Below, piece by piece: positions 1 through 8,369 of a stretch of 36,181 nucleotides of DNA. Source of the DNA: DASXTC01 sp036505635 (GTDB taxonomy: Bacteria; Acidobacteriota; Polarisedimenticolia; JACPZX01; DASXTC01). The position numbers were made by a program, and so were the translations under genes. Each line of letters starts with the position of its first letter. The stretch's first letter is position 1. The notes beneath the pieces were generated by a model. The model worked only from the letters and a program-made list of their open reading frames with translations, had not been told where the DNA came from and made no database searches. The DNA is taken from NCBI GenBank assembly GCA_036505635.1, contig DASXTC010000034.1:1-36181 (forward strand), given 5' to 3'.

Positions 1-2021
1 GTCCCGACGTCCTGGCGCCCCAGCCGCCAGACGACATCGAGCGGAGCCTGCCCGCGACACGAGGCCAGTCCGCCGTGCTCGCCGCACTGGTGATGGAACC
101 GGCAGAGACACTCGCGGTTGGCCTCATCGTGGCCGCCTCCCCGCGACCGGTAATCCAGGTGGTGGTCCTCGAGGTGGCGCCTCGACGTGCAGCCCGGTGC
201 CATGCACCGCCACCCGGCTCGAATGTAGATCTCATCGCCGCGGCGCTTCGGCGAGACATCCCACGTCGCCACGAAGTCCTCCAGCAGCGCCAGCAGCCCT
301 AACCAGGAGGGGATCCTCCGGCACCGGATGAAGAGATCCCGTGCCGCCTTGATGGAGGCCGGAGCATCGGACTGTGGCCACGGCTGATCCCACGGGACCT
401 GCTCGACGAGTCGTCCCAGCCGCCTCCGGGCCCCCTCCACGGCAGCCATCAGGCGCCCGGCAGTGACGGCTGGCAGCCTGAGCCGGAGGAACACATCCGA
501 CATGAGGCTCGAGGCCGCGAGATCTCCCAGCTTCGCGACTCTGTCTTTGGCCATGCCAGGCTCGCGCCGGATCGACTCGCGCCACTGTGTGTCGGTCAGC
601 GGCATCGGGTCCGAGGGATTCGCCGCCGCGGTCTGCCTGAAGGCCCGGTCCCGGCGAATCGCCCGCTGTTCGTCGCGCAGCCTCTTGATGCTGGCCTCCT
701 TCGAGCGCTGAACCCAGGCGCGCTGGATCCCCTCGTCGACGATTCCGTTTCCAAGCGCGCGGACGACGCACCGGGCCGCCTCGAACCCAATCTCGCCTTG
801 CTCGAAGGCGCGCCTCACCAGCGGCAGCCGCCTGAGCGCCCGCCACAGCCGCGCGCGGTCCTGAAGCGCGGTGCGGCTCTGCCCCAGCCTCTGCTCGGCG
901 TAGTGGGCGGTGGAATCAAACCCCAGCCGGGACCAGGCGCTCTGGTCGGCCATCCGGGCCAGGATCTCCGCCAGCCTGCGTTCAAGCTCGTGCTCCAGGC
1001 CCGCAAGCTGCCCGATCTGATCGTCCAGCTCGACGGCATCCCCCCGGCCCGCCCTCTCGCACAGCTTCATGAACTGCCCCAGGCTGGCTCCGGCCAGAGC
1101 CAGAGCCCAGTCGGTCTGGCCGGCTTCGGGCAGGTGGCTCCAGTTATCGGTCGAGTGGGCAAGAGCGCCTTCGATCCTGGCGCGCCCCTCCACGCGGTTG
1201 AGCTCTCTGACGTCCACCTCGATCTCGGATCCGGCTGGACCGGCCATCGCGTCGGCCACCAGCGCCTCGGCAAAGTCGGCGATGGTGGCTTCGCCTCCCT
1301 CCACGGCCCGGAACAGATCGAGCGCCTCGTCAAAGGCGGCCGCCACCGGAGCCGGCATGAACCACTTGAGGTAGCGGCCGTCGTCTGGATCCTCCTCATC
1401 GGGATCCACCCCGCTCTGCTCCACACGCATCTCGTCGTGCCCTCCGGCACCGGCCGGCTCCACGGGCCAGGTCGATCCAGCCGCGCGCGCCCGCCCGACC
1501 GCCTCCCGAAGTTCCCGCGCGCCCACGCATCGCGCCAGCTCGACCCATGCGCCGAGCGACTCGGCCGAGGCGATCCTCGCGATCGCAATGGCCGCTGCCC
1601 TTCCGATGGGACGCCCGCCGTCGTCTCCCGTCAGGGCCGCCGCGAGCCCCTCGAGCTCATCGAGCCGGTCGCCAAGATGCGCCAGATCCCCGAACCACCG
1701 GCTCGTGCAGCCGACCCGCTCGCGGCTGTAGTCGGACAGGCGCGCGTAGCCGAAGAGGAACCAGCCACTCTGACGCCTGAAGGCCGAGGCGGCCCGCGCC
1801 AGCGGCACGGCCAGACGATCCAGCGCGCCCTTGAGCGACACCGCCAGCGCGTCTGCGGCGAGGATCGACCGCTCGGTCGGATACGACGGCGCCGTCCGCG
1901 CCGCGCCGGCCTCGGGCCTCGCCTCCCCGAGCGTGATGGCGCCAAGCCCCGCGGAGTCCTCGTGCGGGTCGGCGGGCACATAAGAGATGTAGCGGGCGTG
2001 CGAAATCCGAGTTGAAGTCAC
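1..2021 (-). CDS. HNH endonuclease, 3' end cut by window edge
   Basis: An open frame of 673 codons runs from GTG at 2021 leftward through base 1 with no stop, so the gene continues outside the window. An in-frame TAG lies just upstream, at about 2039-2041. Near the visible C-terminus is an HNH zinc-finger nuclease fold: Cys606 and Cys611, then Asp619-His620-His621, Asn635, Cys640 and His643-His644. This is the order expected for a beta-beta-alpha-metal nuclease. The rest is helical, and two segments (about 87-180 and 360-457) look like diverged copies of one module with the pattern 'lGy..l.dY..eRlG'. The family is common in mobile or accessory DNA, and its biological substrate is usually unknown. 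Nothing nearby suggests a restriction modification partner. The start is supported by a promoter whose -10 box lies seven bases upstream. Call is confident for HNH, low for role. Confidence 0.85.
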   Translation of the reverse strand, partial: MTSTRISHARYISYVPADPHEDSAGLGAITLGEARPEAGAARTAPSYPTERSILAADALAVSLKGALDRLAVPLARAASAFRRQSGWFLFGYARLSDYSRERVGCTSRWFGDLAHLGDRLDELEGLAAALTGDDGGRPIGRAAAIAIARIASAESLGAWVELARCVGARELREAVGRARAAGSTWPVEPAGAGGHDEMRVEQSGVDPDEEDPDDGRYLKWFMPAPVAAAFDEALDLFRAVEGGEATIADFAEALVADAMAGPAGSEIEVDVRELNRVEGRARIEGALAHSTDNWSHLPEAGQTDWALALAGASLGQFMKLCERAGRGDAVELDDQIGQLAGLEHELERRLAEILARMADQSAWSRLGFDSTAHYAEQRLGQSRTALQDRARLWRALRRLPLVRRAFEQGEIGFEAARCVVRALGNGIVDEGIQRAWVQRSKEASIKRLRDEQRAIRRDRAFRQTAAANPSDPMPLTDTQWRESIRREPGMAKDRVAKLGDLAASSLMSDVFLRLRLPAVTAGRLMAAVEGARRRLGRLVEQVPWDQPWPQSDAPASIKAARDLFIRCRRIPSWLGLLALLEDFVATWDVSPKRRGDEIYIRAGWRCMAPGCTSRRHLEDHHLDYRSRGGGHDEANRECLCRFHHQCGEHGGLASCRGQAPLDVVWRLGRQDVG

Positions 2022-2028
2022 GAGCGAA

Positions 2029-2056
2029 AATGTACCGAACTATAGAGGAAAGTCAA
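2029..2056 (-). promoter_or_regulatory. Promoter of the HNH gene, possibly leaderless
   Basis: On the minus strand TTGACT (2056-2051), a 16-base spacer and TACATT (2034-2029) lie immediately upstream of the HNH gene. The -10 box ends seven bases before the GTG, so transcription could begin at the start codon itself. No Shine-Dalgarno sequence is seen. An alternative reading is CTGACA with a 19-base spacer to TATAGT slightly upstream. The two cannot be separated by eye. Confidence 0.4.
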
Positions 2057-2169
2057 GCGAAACTGTCAGGGCAAGGCAGGAATGAGACATCGAGTGTGGG
2101 GACGCGACTGATCGTCATCACATTGATGGCCTGTCGGAGGGTCAATGCAGGAGTCAGCCCTCGTACGCC

Positions 2170-2883
2170 TCAGCTCGGTTCATACTCCTGTTTGATCGTA
2201 CAGGATTCAGGAAGGAGAACGACCTCCGCAACACGTCCAGCGACCACGGTGAATGGTCGGTCGTAACATTCCGGGACACCACCACTCCGGATGTATTCGC
2301 CCACGGGAAGCAGCACATCGGCTACAGCTCCCGAATCTCCGGTATTGAAACTCAGCGAGCCGCCGGGGCAGTAGTCAAACGCCTCTCCGTGCTTCCTGAG
2401 GGGCCTGCAGACCGTGAGGAAGGCGCGTACGTACTGTCCGGATTTTTCGCTCATCGTCCTGAACTTTACGCGACCGCCGCGTTCGTCGAGGAGCAGCTTG
2501 ACTGGGCCCGTTCCGACATTCTTGGAGAGATCAACCGTGATGGGTAGGCGGTCACCGCGTGTGCTGAAAATCTGCCCTGAGGTCTTGAGCCAGAATCTCT
2601 CAGGGTAGTGGGCGAGGAGCTCATACATACTGCAAGTCAGTTCGAACGCGGGAATGGCGAACGACCCATCAGCGGTGGCGCGAGCTTCGCGCCACTGTTC
2701 CACCGTTGAAGCCGGGCACGCTGATGTGGCCTCTACGGTGGCGCCTTCCGCTGCCGACCCGTCAGCGTAAACTACGGTTCCCCGAAGACCATCGCGCCCA
2801 TCTGCGGCCTCGTGGGCGACGAGACCTTGATGCTGCAAGGGCAGCAACACCAGTGCGACCAGGGACCACTTTAAGGCGCACAT
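2170..2883 (-). CDS. Small secreted protein with carboxypeptidase-regulatory-like fold
   Basis: A 237-residue protein with a hydrophobic N-terminus (about residues 4-22) that looks like a signal peptide, so probably exported. Residues about 33-60 read 'LRGTVVYADGSAAEGATVEA', followed by 'ATADGSFAIPAF'. This is the typical start of a carboxypeptidase-D regulatory-like or SpaA-like beta-sandwich (promotes binding or stability, not catalysis). Six cysteines in the mature part could form disulfides. The remainder has no motif I recognise. It sits 64 bases downstream of kdsD on the same strand and 148 bases upstream of the HNH gene. Its codon use and base composition look less GC-biased than the neighbouring housekeeping genes, which may mean recent acquisition. 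No clear Shine-Dalgarno precedes the ATG. Function unknown. Confidence 0.7.
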   Translation of the reverse strand: MCALKWSLVALVLLPLQHQGLVAHEAADGRDGLRGTVVYADGSAAEGATVEATSACPASTVEQWREARATADGSFAIPAFELTCSMYELLAHYPERFWLKTSGQIFSTRGDRLPITVDLSKNVGTGPVKLLLDERGGRVKFRTMSEKSGQYVRAFLTVCRPLRKHGEAFDYCPGGSLSFNTGDSGAVADVLLPVGEYIRSGGVPECYDRPFTVVAGRVAEVVLLPESCTIKQEYEPS

Positions 2884-2947
2884 TGATGACGTACCCGAAC
2901 GAGATCCGACTGAATCTCCAGTGGGCCCAGCCCCCGGTGCCCGCCCC

Positions 2948-3931
2948 TCACACGAGCTGCGTGCGCCAGAGATCGTGCAGGTGGACGACCCCTTCCACGC
3001 GCCCCTCGCCGTCCACGACGACCAGCGAGGTGATGTGGCGTTCCTCCATGATCCGCAGGGCGGCGGCGGCCAGCTCGCCGGGGCCGATCGTGACCGGATT
3101 CTTCGACATCACGTCGGCGGCGCGCTGGCGCAGCGGATCGGGGGAGCGCTCCATCAGGCGCCGGAGATCGCCGTCGGTGACGATCCCCATCAGGCGCCGG
3201 TCGCCGTCGCAGACGGTCGTCATGCCGAGCCGCTTCGCGCTCATCTCGTAGATGGCGTCCTTGATCAGCGTGTCGGGCGCAACCCTGGGCAGCGCGTCCC
3301 CCTGGTGCATTACCTTGCCGACGGTGAGGACCTTGCGGCCGAGCCGCCCCGCCGGGTGCAACGCGGCGAAGTCCTCCTCGCGGAACCCGCGCATCTCGGC
3401 CAGCGCGATCGCCAGCGCGTCCCCGAGCGCGAGGCTCGCCGTGGTGGAGGCTGTGGGCACGAGGTCCATCGGGCAGGCCTCCTGCGCCACGCCGATGTGC
3501 AGGTGAATGTCGCTCTGGGTGGCGAGGGTGGAGGCCGGGTTGCCGGTCATCGAGACGAGCATCACGCCGAGCCGCTTGATCTGCTCGAGCAGCTGCATCA
3601 GCTCGGCGGTCTCGCCGGAGTTGGAGACCGCCAGCACGACGTCGCCCGGAACCACCATCCCCAGGTCGCCGTGCACCGCCTCGGCGGGGTGCATGAAGAG
3701 CGCGGGCGTCCCCGTGGAGGCCAGCGTCGCCGCGATCTTCTTGCAGATGATCCCGCTCTTGCCCAGCCCCGTGACCACGACGCGGCCCTTGCACGCGTGA
3801 AGGGTCTCCAGGGCTCTCAGGAATGAGTCATCGAGGCGCCCGACCAGGTCCCGCACGGCGCGCGCCTCGATCTCGAGGACCTCGCGGGCGGTCGCCAGCG
3901 GGTCCCCGCTGCCGCCGGGGCGCTTGATCAT
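2948..3931 (-). CDS. kdsD: Arabinose-5-phosphate isomerase (KdsD/KpsF family)
   Basis: Converts ribulose 5-phosphate to arabinose 5-phosphate, the first step of Kdo synthesis for LPS; cytosolic. The 327-residue length matches the family. Residues about 35-180 form a SIS sugar-isomerase domain, with GLGKSG at 55-60, HPAEAVHGDLG at 81-91 and SNSGET at 103-108. The family motif around His192 (LHPAGRLGRK) follows. Two CBS domains fill about 205-327, ending in a typical 'GVVHLHDLW' tail. The start is the ATG at 3931, which overlaps the pyrG stop codon as ATGA; the two genes are therefore probably translationally coupled. A longer in-frame reading upstream lies entirely inside pyrG and is not real. 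kdsA and kdsC are not in this window. Confidence 0.96.
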   Translation of the reverse strand: MIKRPGGSGDPLATAREVLEIEARAVRDLVGRLDDSFLRALETLHACKGRVVVTGLGKSGIICKKIAATLASTGTPALFMHPAEAVHGDLGMVVPGDVVLAVSNSGETAELMQLLEQIKRLGVMLVSMTGNPASTLATQSDIHLHIGVAQEACPMDLVPTASTTASLALGDALAIALAEMRGFREEDFAALHPAGRLGRKVLTVGKVMHQGDALPRVAPDTLIKDAIYEMSAKRLGMTTVCDGDRRLMGIVTDGDLRRLMERSPDPLRQRAADVMSKNPVTIGPGELAAAALRIMEERHITSLVVVDGEGRVEGVVHLHDLWRTQLV

Positions 3932-5592
3932 CGCCTGTCGCGGACCACCTGATCGGCGCTGCGCCCCGCGGACGCCCGCGTCTGCATCCGCCCCGCCATC
4001 CGGTTGTTCAGCGAGGCCTCGATGAACTTCCTGAAGAGCGGGTGCGGAGCCAGCGGCTTGGACTTGAACTCGGGGTGGAACTGGCACGCCAGGAACCACG
4101 GATGGTCCTCGATCTCGACGATCTCGACGAACTTGCCGTCGGGCGTGGTGCCGGAGATCTTCAGCCCCGCGGCGGTGAGCTGCGCCGTATAGTCCTTGTT
4201 GAACTCGTAGCGATGGCGATGCCGCTCGGAGATCTGCCTCTGCCCGTAGGCCTCCATCGCGAAGGAGTGGGGCGCGAGCAGGCACTCGTACTTGCCCAGA
4301 CGCATCGTGCCGCCCATCTCCTCCACGCCGATCAGATCTCGCAGCTTGTAGATGACGCGGTGTGGCGTGTCGGGATTGAACTCCGAGGAGTCGGCGTCAG
4401 CCATGCCGGCCACGTGCCGCGCGAACTCGATGGTGGCCGTCTGCATCCCCAGACAGATGCCGAAGAAGGGGACCATCCGCTCGCGCGCGTACCGGATCGC
4501 GGAGACCATGCCCGCCACGCCGCGAATCCCGAAGCCGCCGGGCACCAGGATCCCGTCCACCTGCGCGAGCGTCTCCTCCAGACGGCCGTTCTCCATCTCC
4601 TCGGCCTCGATCCACTGGATGTTCACGCGCGCGTCGTTGGCGACGCCGCCGTGGATCAGCGCCTCGTTGAGGCTCTTGTAGGAGTCCTCGTACCCGACGT
4701 ACTTGCCCACGATCCCGATGGTGACCTCGTGGCGCGGGTTGCGGATCTTGTCGACCAGCTCCTCCCAGTCCTTGATCTCCTTGTCGCGGTAAGGCAGGTC
4801 GAGCAGCTTCAGGATGATCGCGTCGAGCCCCTCGCGCCCCAGCGCCAGCGGCACCTCGTAGACCGACCGGACGTCCTGCGCCATGATGACCTGGTCCGGC
4901 GGCACGTTGCAGAACAGGCCGATTTTGCGCTTCAGGTCCTTTGGCAGCGGGCGATCGCACCGGCACATCAGAATGTCGGGCTGCAGACCGATCCCGAGCA
5001 TCTCCCTCACCGAGTGCTGGGTCGGCTTGGTCTTGAGCTCGCCGGCCGCCGCGATGAACGGGACGAGGGTCAGGTGGATGAAGATGGCGTTGCGGGGCCC
5101 GACTTCCAGGCGGAACTGGCGGATCGCCTCGAGAAAGGGGAGCGACTCGATATCTCCCACGGTGCCCCCGATCTCGCAGATCTGGATGTCGACCCCCTTG
5201 GAGATCCTCCCGACGAACGACTTGATCTCGTCGGTGACGTGCGGGATTACCTGCACGGTGGCCCCGAGGTAGTCGCCGCGCCTCTCCTTGGTGATGACCG
5301 ACTCGTAGATCTTGCCCGTGGTGCAGTTGTGGTTGCGCGTCGTGACGGTGGAGGTGAAGCGCTCGTAGTGGCCCAGATCCAGATCGGTCTCGGCGCCGTC
5401 GTCGGTGACGTAGACCTCCCCGTGCTGGAACGGGCTCATCGTCCCCGGATCGACGTTGAGGTACGGATCGAACTTCTGCAAGGTGACGGTGAAGCCGCGG
5501 CTCTCGAGGAGCCTCCCGATGGAGGCTGCCGCAAGCCCTTTGCCCAGCGATGACACGACGCCCCCCGTGATGAAGATGTACTTCGTGTCCAT
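3928..5592 (-). CDS. pyrG: CTP synthase
   Basis: Makes CTP from UTP, ATP and glutamine; cytosolic, pyrimidine pathway. The 554-residue protein has the amidoligase domain first: 'ITGGVVSSLGKG' P-loop near residues 8-19, 'EIGGTVGDIES' near 140-150. A class I glutamine amidotransferase domain follows, with oxyanion strand PGGFGIRG at 351-358, nucleophile Cys380 in FFGICLGMQ, and His506/Glu508 in FHPEF. All catalytic residues are present. The C-terminus carries a basic tail of roughly 20 residues beyond the usual end. The ATG at 5592 is preceded by an AGGGGG Shine-Dalgarno; the in-frame extension upstream lies in kdsB and is rejected. pyrG sits between kdsB and kdsD, so the CTP consumed by KdsB is made from the same transcript. 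Confidence 0.98.
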   Translation of the reverse strand: MDTKYIFITGGVVSSLGKGLAAASIGRLLESRGFTVTLQKFDPYLNVDPGTMSPFQHGEVYVTDDGAETDLDLGHYERFTSTVTTRNHNCTTGKIYESVITKERRGDYLGATVQVIPHVTDEIKSFVGRISKGVDIQICEIGGTVGDIESLPFLEAIRQFRLEVGPRNAIFIHLTLVPFIAAAGELKTKPTQHSVREMLGIGLQPDILMCRCDRPLPKDLKRKIGLFCNVPPDQVIMAQDVRSVYEVPLALGREGLDAIILKLLDLPYRDKEIKDWEELVDKIRNPRHEVTIGIVGKYVGYEDSYKSLNEALIHGGVANDARVNIQWIEAEEMENGRLEETLAQVDGILVPGGFGIRGVAGMVSAIRYARERMVPFFGICLGMQTATIEFARHVAGMADADSSEFNPDTPHRVIYKLRDLIGVEEMGGTMRLGKYECLLAPHSFAMEAYGQRQISERHRHRYEFNKDYTAQLTAAGLKISGTTPDGKFVEIVEIEDHPWFLACQFHPEFKSKPLAPHPLFRKFIEASLNNRMAGRMQTRASAGRSADQVVRDRR

Positions 5593-5612
5593 CTCGTCGG
5601 CCCCCTGAGAAG

Positions 5613-6353
5613 TCAGTCGCTTATGATGGATTCCACCCGTTCGATGTCGCCCGGCGTCTCCACGCTGATCGAGCGCCCCGAGGAAGCCACCAGCCGGATG
5701 CGGTGGCCAGACTCGATCACGCGGAGCTGCTCGAGGCTCTCGGACGCCTCGAGGCGTCCCCGCTCCATCCGCGTGAACTCGAAAAGATACTCCCTGCGGA
5801 ACGCGTAAACGCCCACGTGCTTTAAATGACCGTCGAGCCCGCCGGTCATCGACCATGGGATGGCGGACCGGCTGAAGTAGATCGCGTCGCCGCGCCGGTC
5901 GGCCACGACCTTCACCACGTTGGGATCGCGCAGGTCCGCCTCCGACGTGAGCGGCTCGTAGAGCGTCGCCATCCCCAGATCGGGATCGCCGTCGAAGGCT
6001 CCCACCAGCCGGTCGAGCGCGTCGGCCGCGATGAGGGGCTGATCCCCCTGCACGTTCACGATGACGTCGATGCCGGCCGCTTCGGGACGCGAGGCGGCTT
6101 CCGCCACGCGGTCGGTGCCGCACACGTGATCGGGGGAGGTCATCACCGCGCGCCCGCCGAACCCGGCGACCAGATCGAAGATCCTGCGGTCATCGGTGGC
6201 CACCCACACGTCCTCGAGTCTGCGCGCGGTTTTCGCGCGCTCGTAGACGTGCTGCAGCATCGGCTTGCCTGAGAGGGATGCGAGTGGTTTACCGGGAAAT
6301 CGGCTGGAGGCGTAACGCGCGGGGATAATCCCTAGGGCTCTGGTCGTCGGCAG
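5613..6353 (-). CDS. kdsB: CMP-Kdo synthetase, apparent CTG start
   Basis: Activates Kdo with CTP to give CMP-Kdo for lipid A-core assembly; cytosolic. The N-terminal signature 'IIPARYASSRFPGKPL' (residues 9-24) is the nucleotide-binding motif of the family, and 'NVQGDQPLI' and the 'VGVYAFRREYL' region follow in order. From the CTG at 6353 the protein is 246 residues, close to the 248 of E. coli KdsB. The first in-frame ATG (6260) lies after the signature motif and would delete it. No ATG, GTG or TTG occurs in frame between that motif and the promoter at 6384-6412. CTG at 6351-6353 has a GAGG Shine-Dalgarno seven bases upstream, so it is the best start; ATT at the motif itself is the other option. 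A sequencing error cannot be excluded. Confidence 0.93.
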   Translation of the reverse strand: MPTTRALGIIPARYASSRFPGKPLASLSGKPMLQHVYERAKTARRLEDVWVATDDRRIFDLVAGFGGRAVMTSPDHVCGTDRVAEAASRPEAAGIDVIVNVQGDQPLIAADALDRLVGAFDGDPDLGMATLYEPLTSEADLRDPNVVKVVADRRGDAIYFSRSAIPWSMTGGLDGHLKHVGVYAFRREYLFEFTRMERGRLEASESLEQLRVIESGHRIRLVASSGRSISVETPGDIERVESIISD

Positions 6354-6383
6354 CTGGAAACCTCGCGTGAAGACATCCGACGG

Positions 6384-6412
6384 AGGGTAGCCGATGATCC
6401 CGGGCCTGTCAA
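6384..6412 (-). promoter_or_regulatory. Sigma70-type promoter of kdsB-pyrG-kdsD
   Basis: On the minus strand a perfect TTGACA (6412-6407) is followed by a 17-base spacer and TACCCT (6389-6384), which keeps the key T, A and final T of a -10 box. Transcription would begin near 6377, leaving a leader of about 24 bases with GAGG before the CTG start of kdsB. It lies in the 162-base divergent gap with the ABC transporter gene. Confidence 0.55.
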
Positions 6413-6515
6413 AGCGGCCAGGTCCGAGCGCGGGGCAACCTTGACCGCGCGGGGGGTTGATGGCATTCTGCGCTTCGTCGCTCAGGCAAGCCCATACCTT
6501 TTCAGAGAGTTACGC

Positions 6516-7535
6516 ATGCCCGCCGCCATCTCGGTCGAGGACCTCGCCAAGAGCTTCATCAAGAGGAGATCACTGCGCGACATGGTGACCCATCCCCTGG
6601 TGAAGGCCGAGCGCGTCACGGCTCTTGACGGCGTCACGCTCTCGGTGGCGCCCGGCGAGATCTTCGGGCTGCTCGGGCCGAACGGCGCGGGCAAGACGAC
6701 GCTGCTCAAGATCCTCTCGTGCCTGATCATCCAGAGCCGCGGGCGCGCCCTGGTCAACGGTTACGACACACTCGCCGACGAGATGCGCGTGAAGACGTCG
6801 GTCGGGTTCGTCACGTCGGACGAACGATCGTTCTACTGGAGGCTCTCCGGGCGCGAGAATCTGAGGTTCTTCGCCAGCCTGTACAACCTGCCGCCGGCCC
6901 GCGCCGCGCGGCGCTGCCAGGATCTTCTCGACCGGCTCGAGCTGACCGACAAGGCGGACCACGCCTTCATGACCTACTCGTCGGGGATGAAGCAGCGGAT
7001 GGCCGTGGCCCGCGCCCTCCTGCACGACCCGCCGATCCTATTCATGGACGAGCCGACCCGCTCGCTCGATCCGCTGGCGGCCAAGCATCTCAGGACGCTG
7101 GTCACCGACTCGCTCAACCGCAAGGAAGGCAAGACGATCCTCCTGGCCACGCACAACCTGTCGGAGGCGGAGGAGCTCTGCTCGCGCATCGCGATCATCC
7201 ACAAGGCGCGCATCCGGAGGATGGGGACTCTGGCCGAGGTCCGCTCGTGGGCCCTGGCGCGCGAGCGCTACGTCATCGAGGTGTCGGGCGGCGACGGGTT
7301 CGCCCCGTACCGGTTCGACGGTGGGCGCGTCGAAGTGGACGATGGCGCCGCCGAGGGCCCCGCGCCCCACGCGGTGCGCCTGCGGGCCGAGCTGGATCGT
7401 GGCGGGGCGGCCCTCACGCACGTACTGCGCGATCTGGTAGCGCGCGGCGCCACGATCGTGTCGTGCACGCGGTACGAGGCGTCGCTCCAGGAGATCTTCG
7501 ACATGACGGTCGAGGAAGGAAACAAGCCCGCGTGA
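6516..7535 (+). CDS. ABC exporter ATP-binding protein
   Basis: ATPase subunit of an ABC-2 type exporter (NatA/CcmA-like); cytosolic face of the inner membrane. In 339 residues, Walker A is GPNGAGKTT (54-62), the Q-loop region is degenerate, the signature is YSSGMKQR (154-161), Walker B is ILFMDEP (174-180) and the H-loop His is H213. Residues about 230-339 form an extra C-terminal region with no clear motif. I chose the ATG at 6516, where homology begins; the frame extends 25 codons further up without family features. The stop codon overlaps the GTG of the permease, so the pair is coupled. The substrate cannot be read from sequence; the neighbours point to an envelope role. Confidence 0.93.
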   Translation: MPAAISVEDLAKSFIKRRSLRDMVTHPLVKAERVTALDGVTLSVAPGEIFGLLGPNGAGKTTLLKILSCLIIQSRGRALVNGYDTLADEMRVKTSVGFVTSDERSFYWRLSGRENLRFFASLYNLPPARAARRCQDLLDRLELTDKADHAFMTYSSGMKQRMAVARALLHDPPILFMDEPTRSLDPLAAKHLRTLVTDSLNRKEGKTILLATHNLSEAEELCSRIAIIHKARIRRMGTLAEVRSWALARERYVIEVSGGDGFAPYRFDGGRVEVDDGAAEGPAPHAVRLRAELDRGGAALTHVLRDLVARGATIVSCTRYEASLQEIFDMTVEEGNKPA

Positions 7536-8368
7536 GGATCCCGGCGATCCGAAAGGCGCTCGCCTTCGTGTGGCGCGACTTCCTGAACGAGGTGTCGTAC
7601 AAGTCCGCCTTCGTGCTGCACGTGGGGAGCCTCATCTTCTCGGTGGGGATCTGGTTTTTCTTCTCGGCCTTCCTGCAGGACAACCTCAAGGAGAAGATGG
7701 ACTCGCTGACCGGCGGCAACCTTTTCGCCTTCATCCTGTTCGGCATCGCCCCCTTCTCCTACCAGCAGGTGGCGCTCTCCGCGTTCGCGCACCGGTTCCG
7801 CGAGGAGCAGGTGACGGGAACGCTGGAGGCCATGCTGGTCTGCCCCACGCGCACGTCCATGGTGATCTTCGCGTCGGCGCTGTTCGACTTCCTGTTCACG
7901 TCCCTTCGCGTGGTCCTCTACATCCTTGTGGGGGTCGGGTTCGCGCACTTCACCACGCGGCCCATCTCGCTCCACATGGCCGGGCTGGCGGCCGCGCTCG
8001 TGATCTTCTTCCTGATGGTGCTCACGTCCGTCGGCGTGGGGATCATGGCGGCCGCCTTCGTCATGTACTTCAAGAAGGGGGAGGTGCTGGTGACGTTGAT
8101 CAGCAGCGCCTCGGCGCTCTTCGGCGGGGTCTTCTTTCCGGCGGGGGCCCTGCCCCGGATCGTCCAGCCCCTGTCGGCGCTGCTTCCGATCACCTACACG
8201 ACCGACGGCGTGCGGCGCGCGCTCCTGACGGGCGAAGGCATCGTGGACCTTCTCCCGCAGATCCGGGTGCTGCTGATCTTCGCGGCGGTGCTCCTGCCGC
8301 TGGGGCTCTACATCTTCCGCATCGCCCTGAGGGCGGCGCGGCGCGACGGGACTCTGGTACAGTACTGA
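7532..8368 (+). CDS. ABC-2 type permease
   Basis: Membrane partner of the preceding ATPase. The 278-residue protein has about six hydrophobic segments (near residues 27-45, 63-80, 108-130, 143-168, 178-196, 238-262), the pattern of ABC-2 transporters. 'FREEQVTGTLEAMLVCPT' at about 87-104 is the amphipathic coupling motif common to this family. It also has the 'lFgGVFFPagaLP' segment before the fifth helix and a 'lPiTYttdgvRr' motif after it. The start is GTG at 7532, overlapping the ATPase stop as GTGA. The ORF in this frame extends back into the ATPase gene only as a shadow. One base separates its stop from the next gene. Confidence 0.92.
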   Translation: MRIPAIRKALAFVWRDFLNEVSYKSAFVLHVGSLIFSVGIWFFFSAFLQDNLKEKMDSLTGGNLFAFILFGIAPFSYQQVALSAFAHRFREEQVTGTLEAMLVCPTRTSMVIFASALFDFLFTSLRVVLYILVGVGFAHFTTRPISLHMAGLAAALVIFFLMVLTSVGVGIMAAAFVMYFKKGEVLVTLISSASALFGGVFFPAGALPRIVQPLSALLPITYTTDGVRRALLTGEGIVDLLPQIRVLLIFAAVLLPLGLYIFRIALRAARRDGTLVQY

Positions 8369-8369
8369 G

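Noticed and set aside
798..2015. 405-residue plus-strand reading frame over the HNH gene
   Set aside because: Low-complexity Pro/Arg/Gly-rich translation with no domain; it is the shadow of a well-formed HNH protein on the other strand.
3932..4285. 118-residue N-terminal extension of kdsD
   Set aside because: Lies wholly in another frame of pyrG; KdsD homology starts at 3931 with an ATGA overlap.
4042..5553. 503-residue frame antisense to pyrG
   Set aside because: Covers a fully conserved CTP synthase; its open length comes from high GC and the codon bias of pyrG.
5593..6123. 177-residue N-terminal extension of pyrG
   Set aside because: Lies in kdsB; Arg/Gly-rich, and the true start at 5592 has a Shine-Dalgarno.
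6719..7531. Upstream extension of the ABC permease frame
   Set aside because: Shadow of the ATPase gene; the permease starts at GTG 7532.
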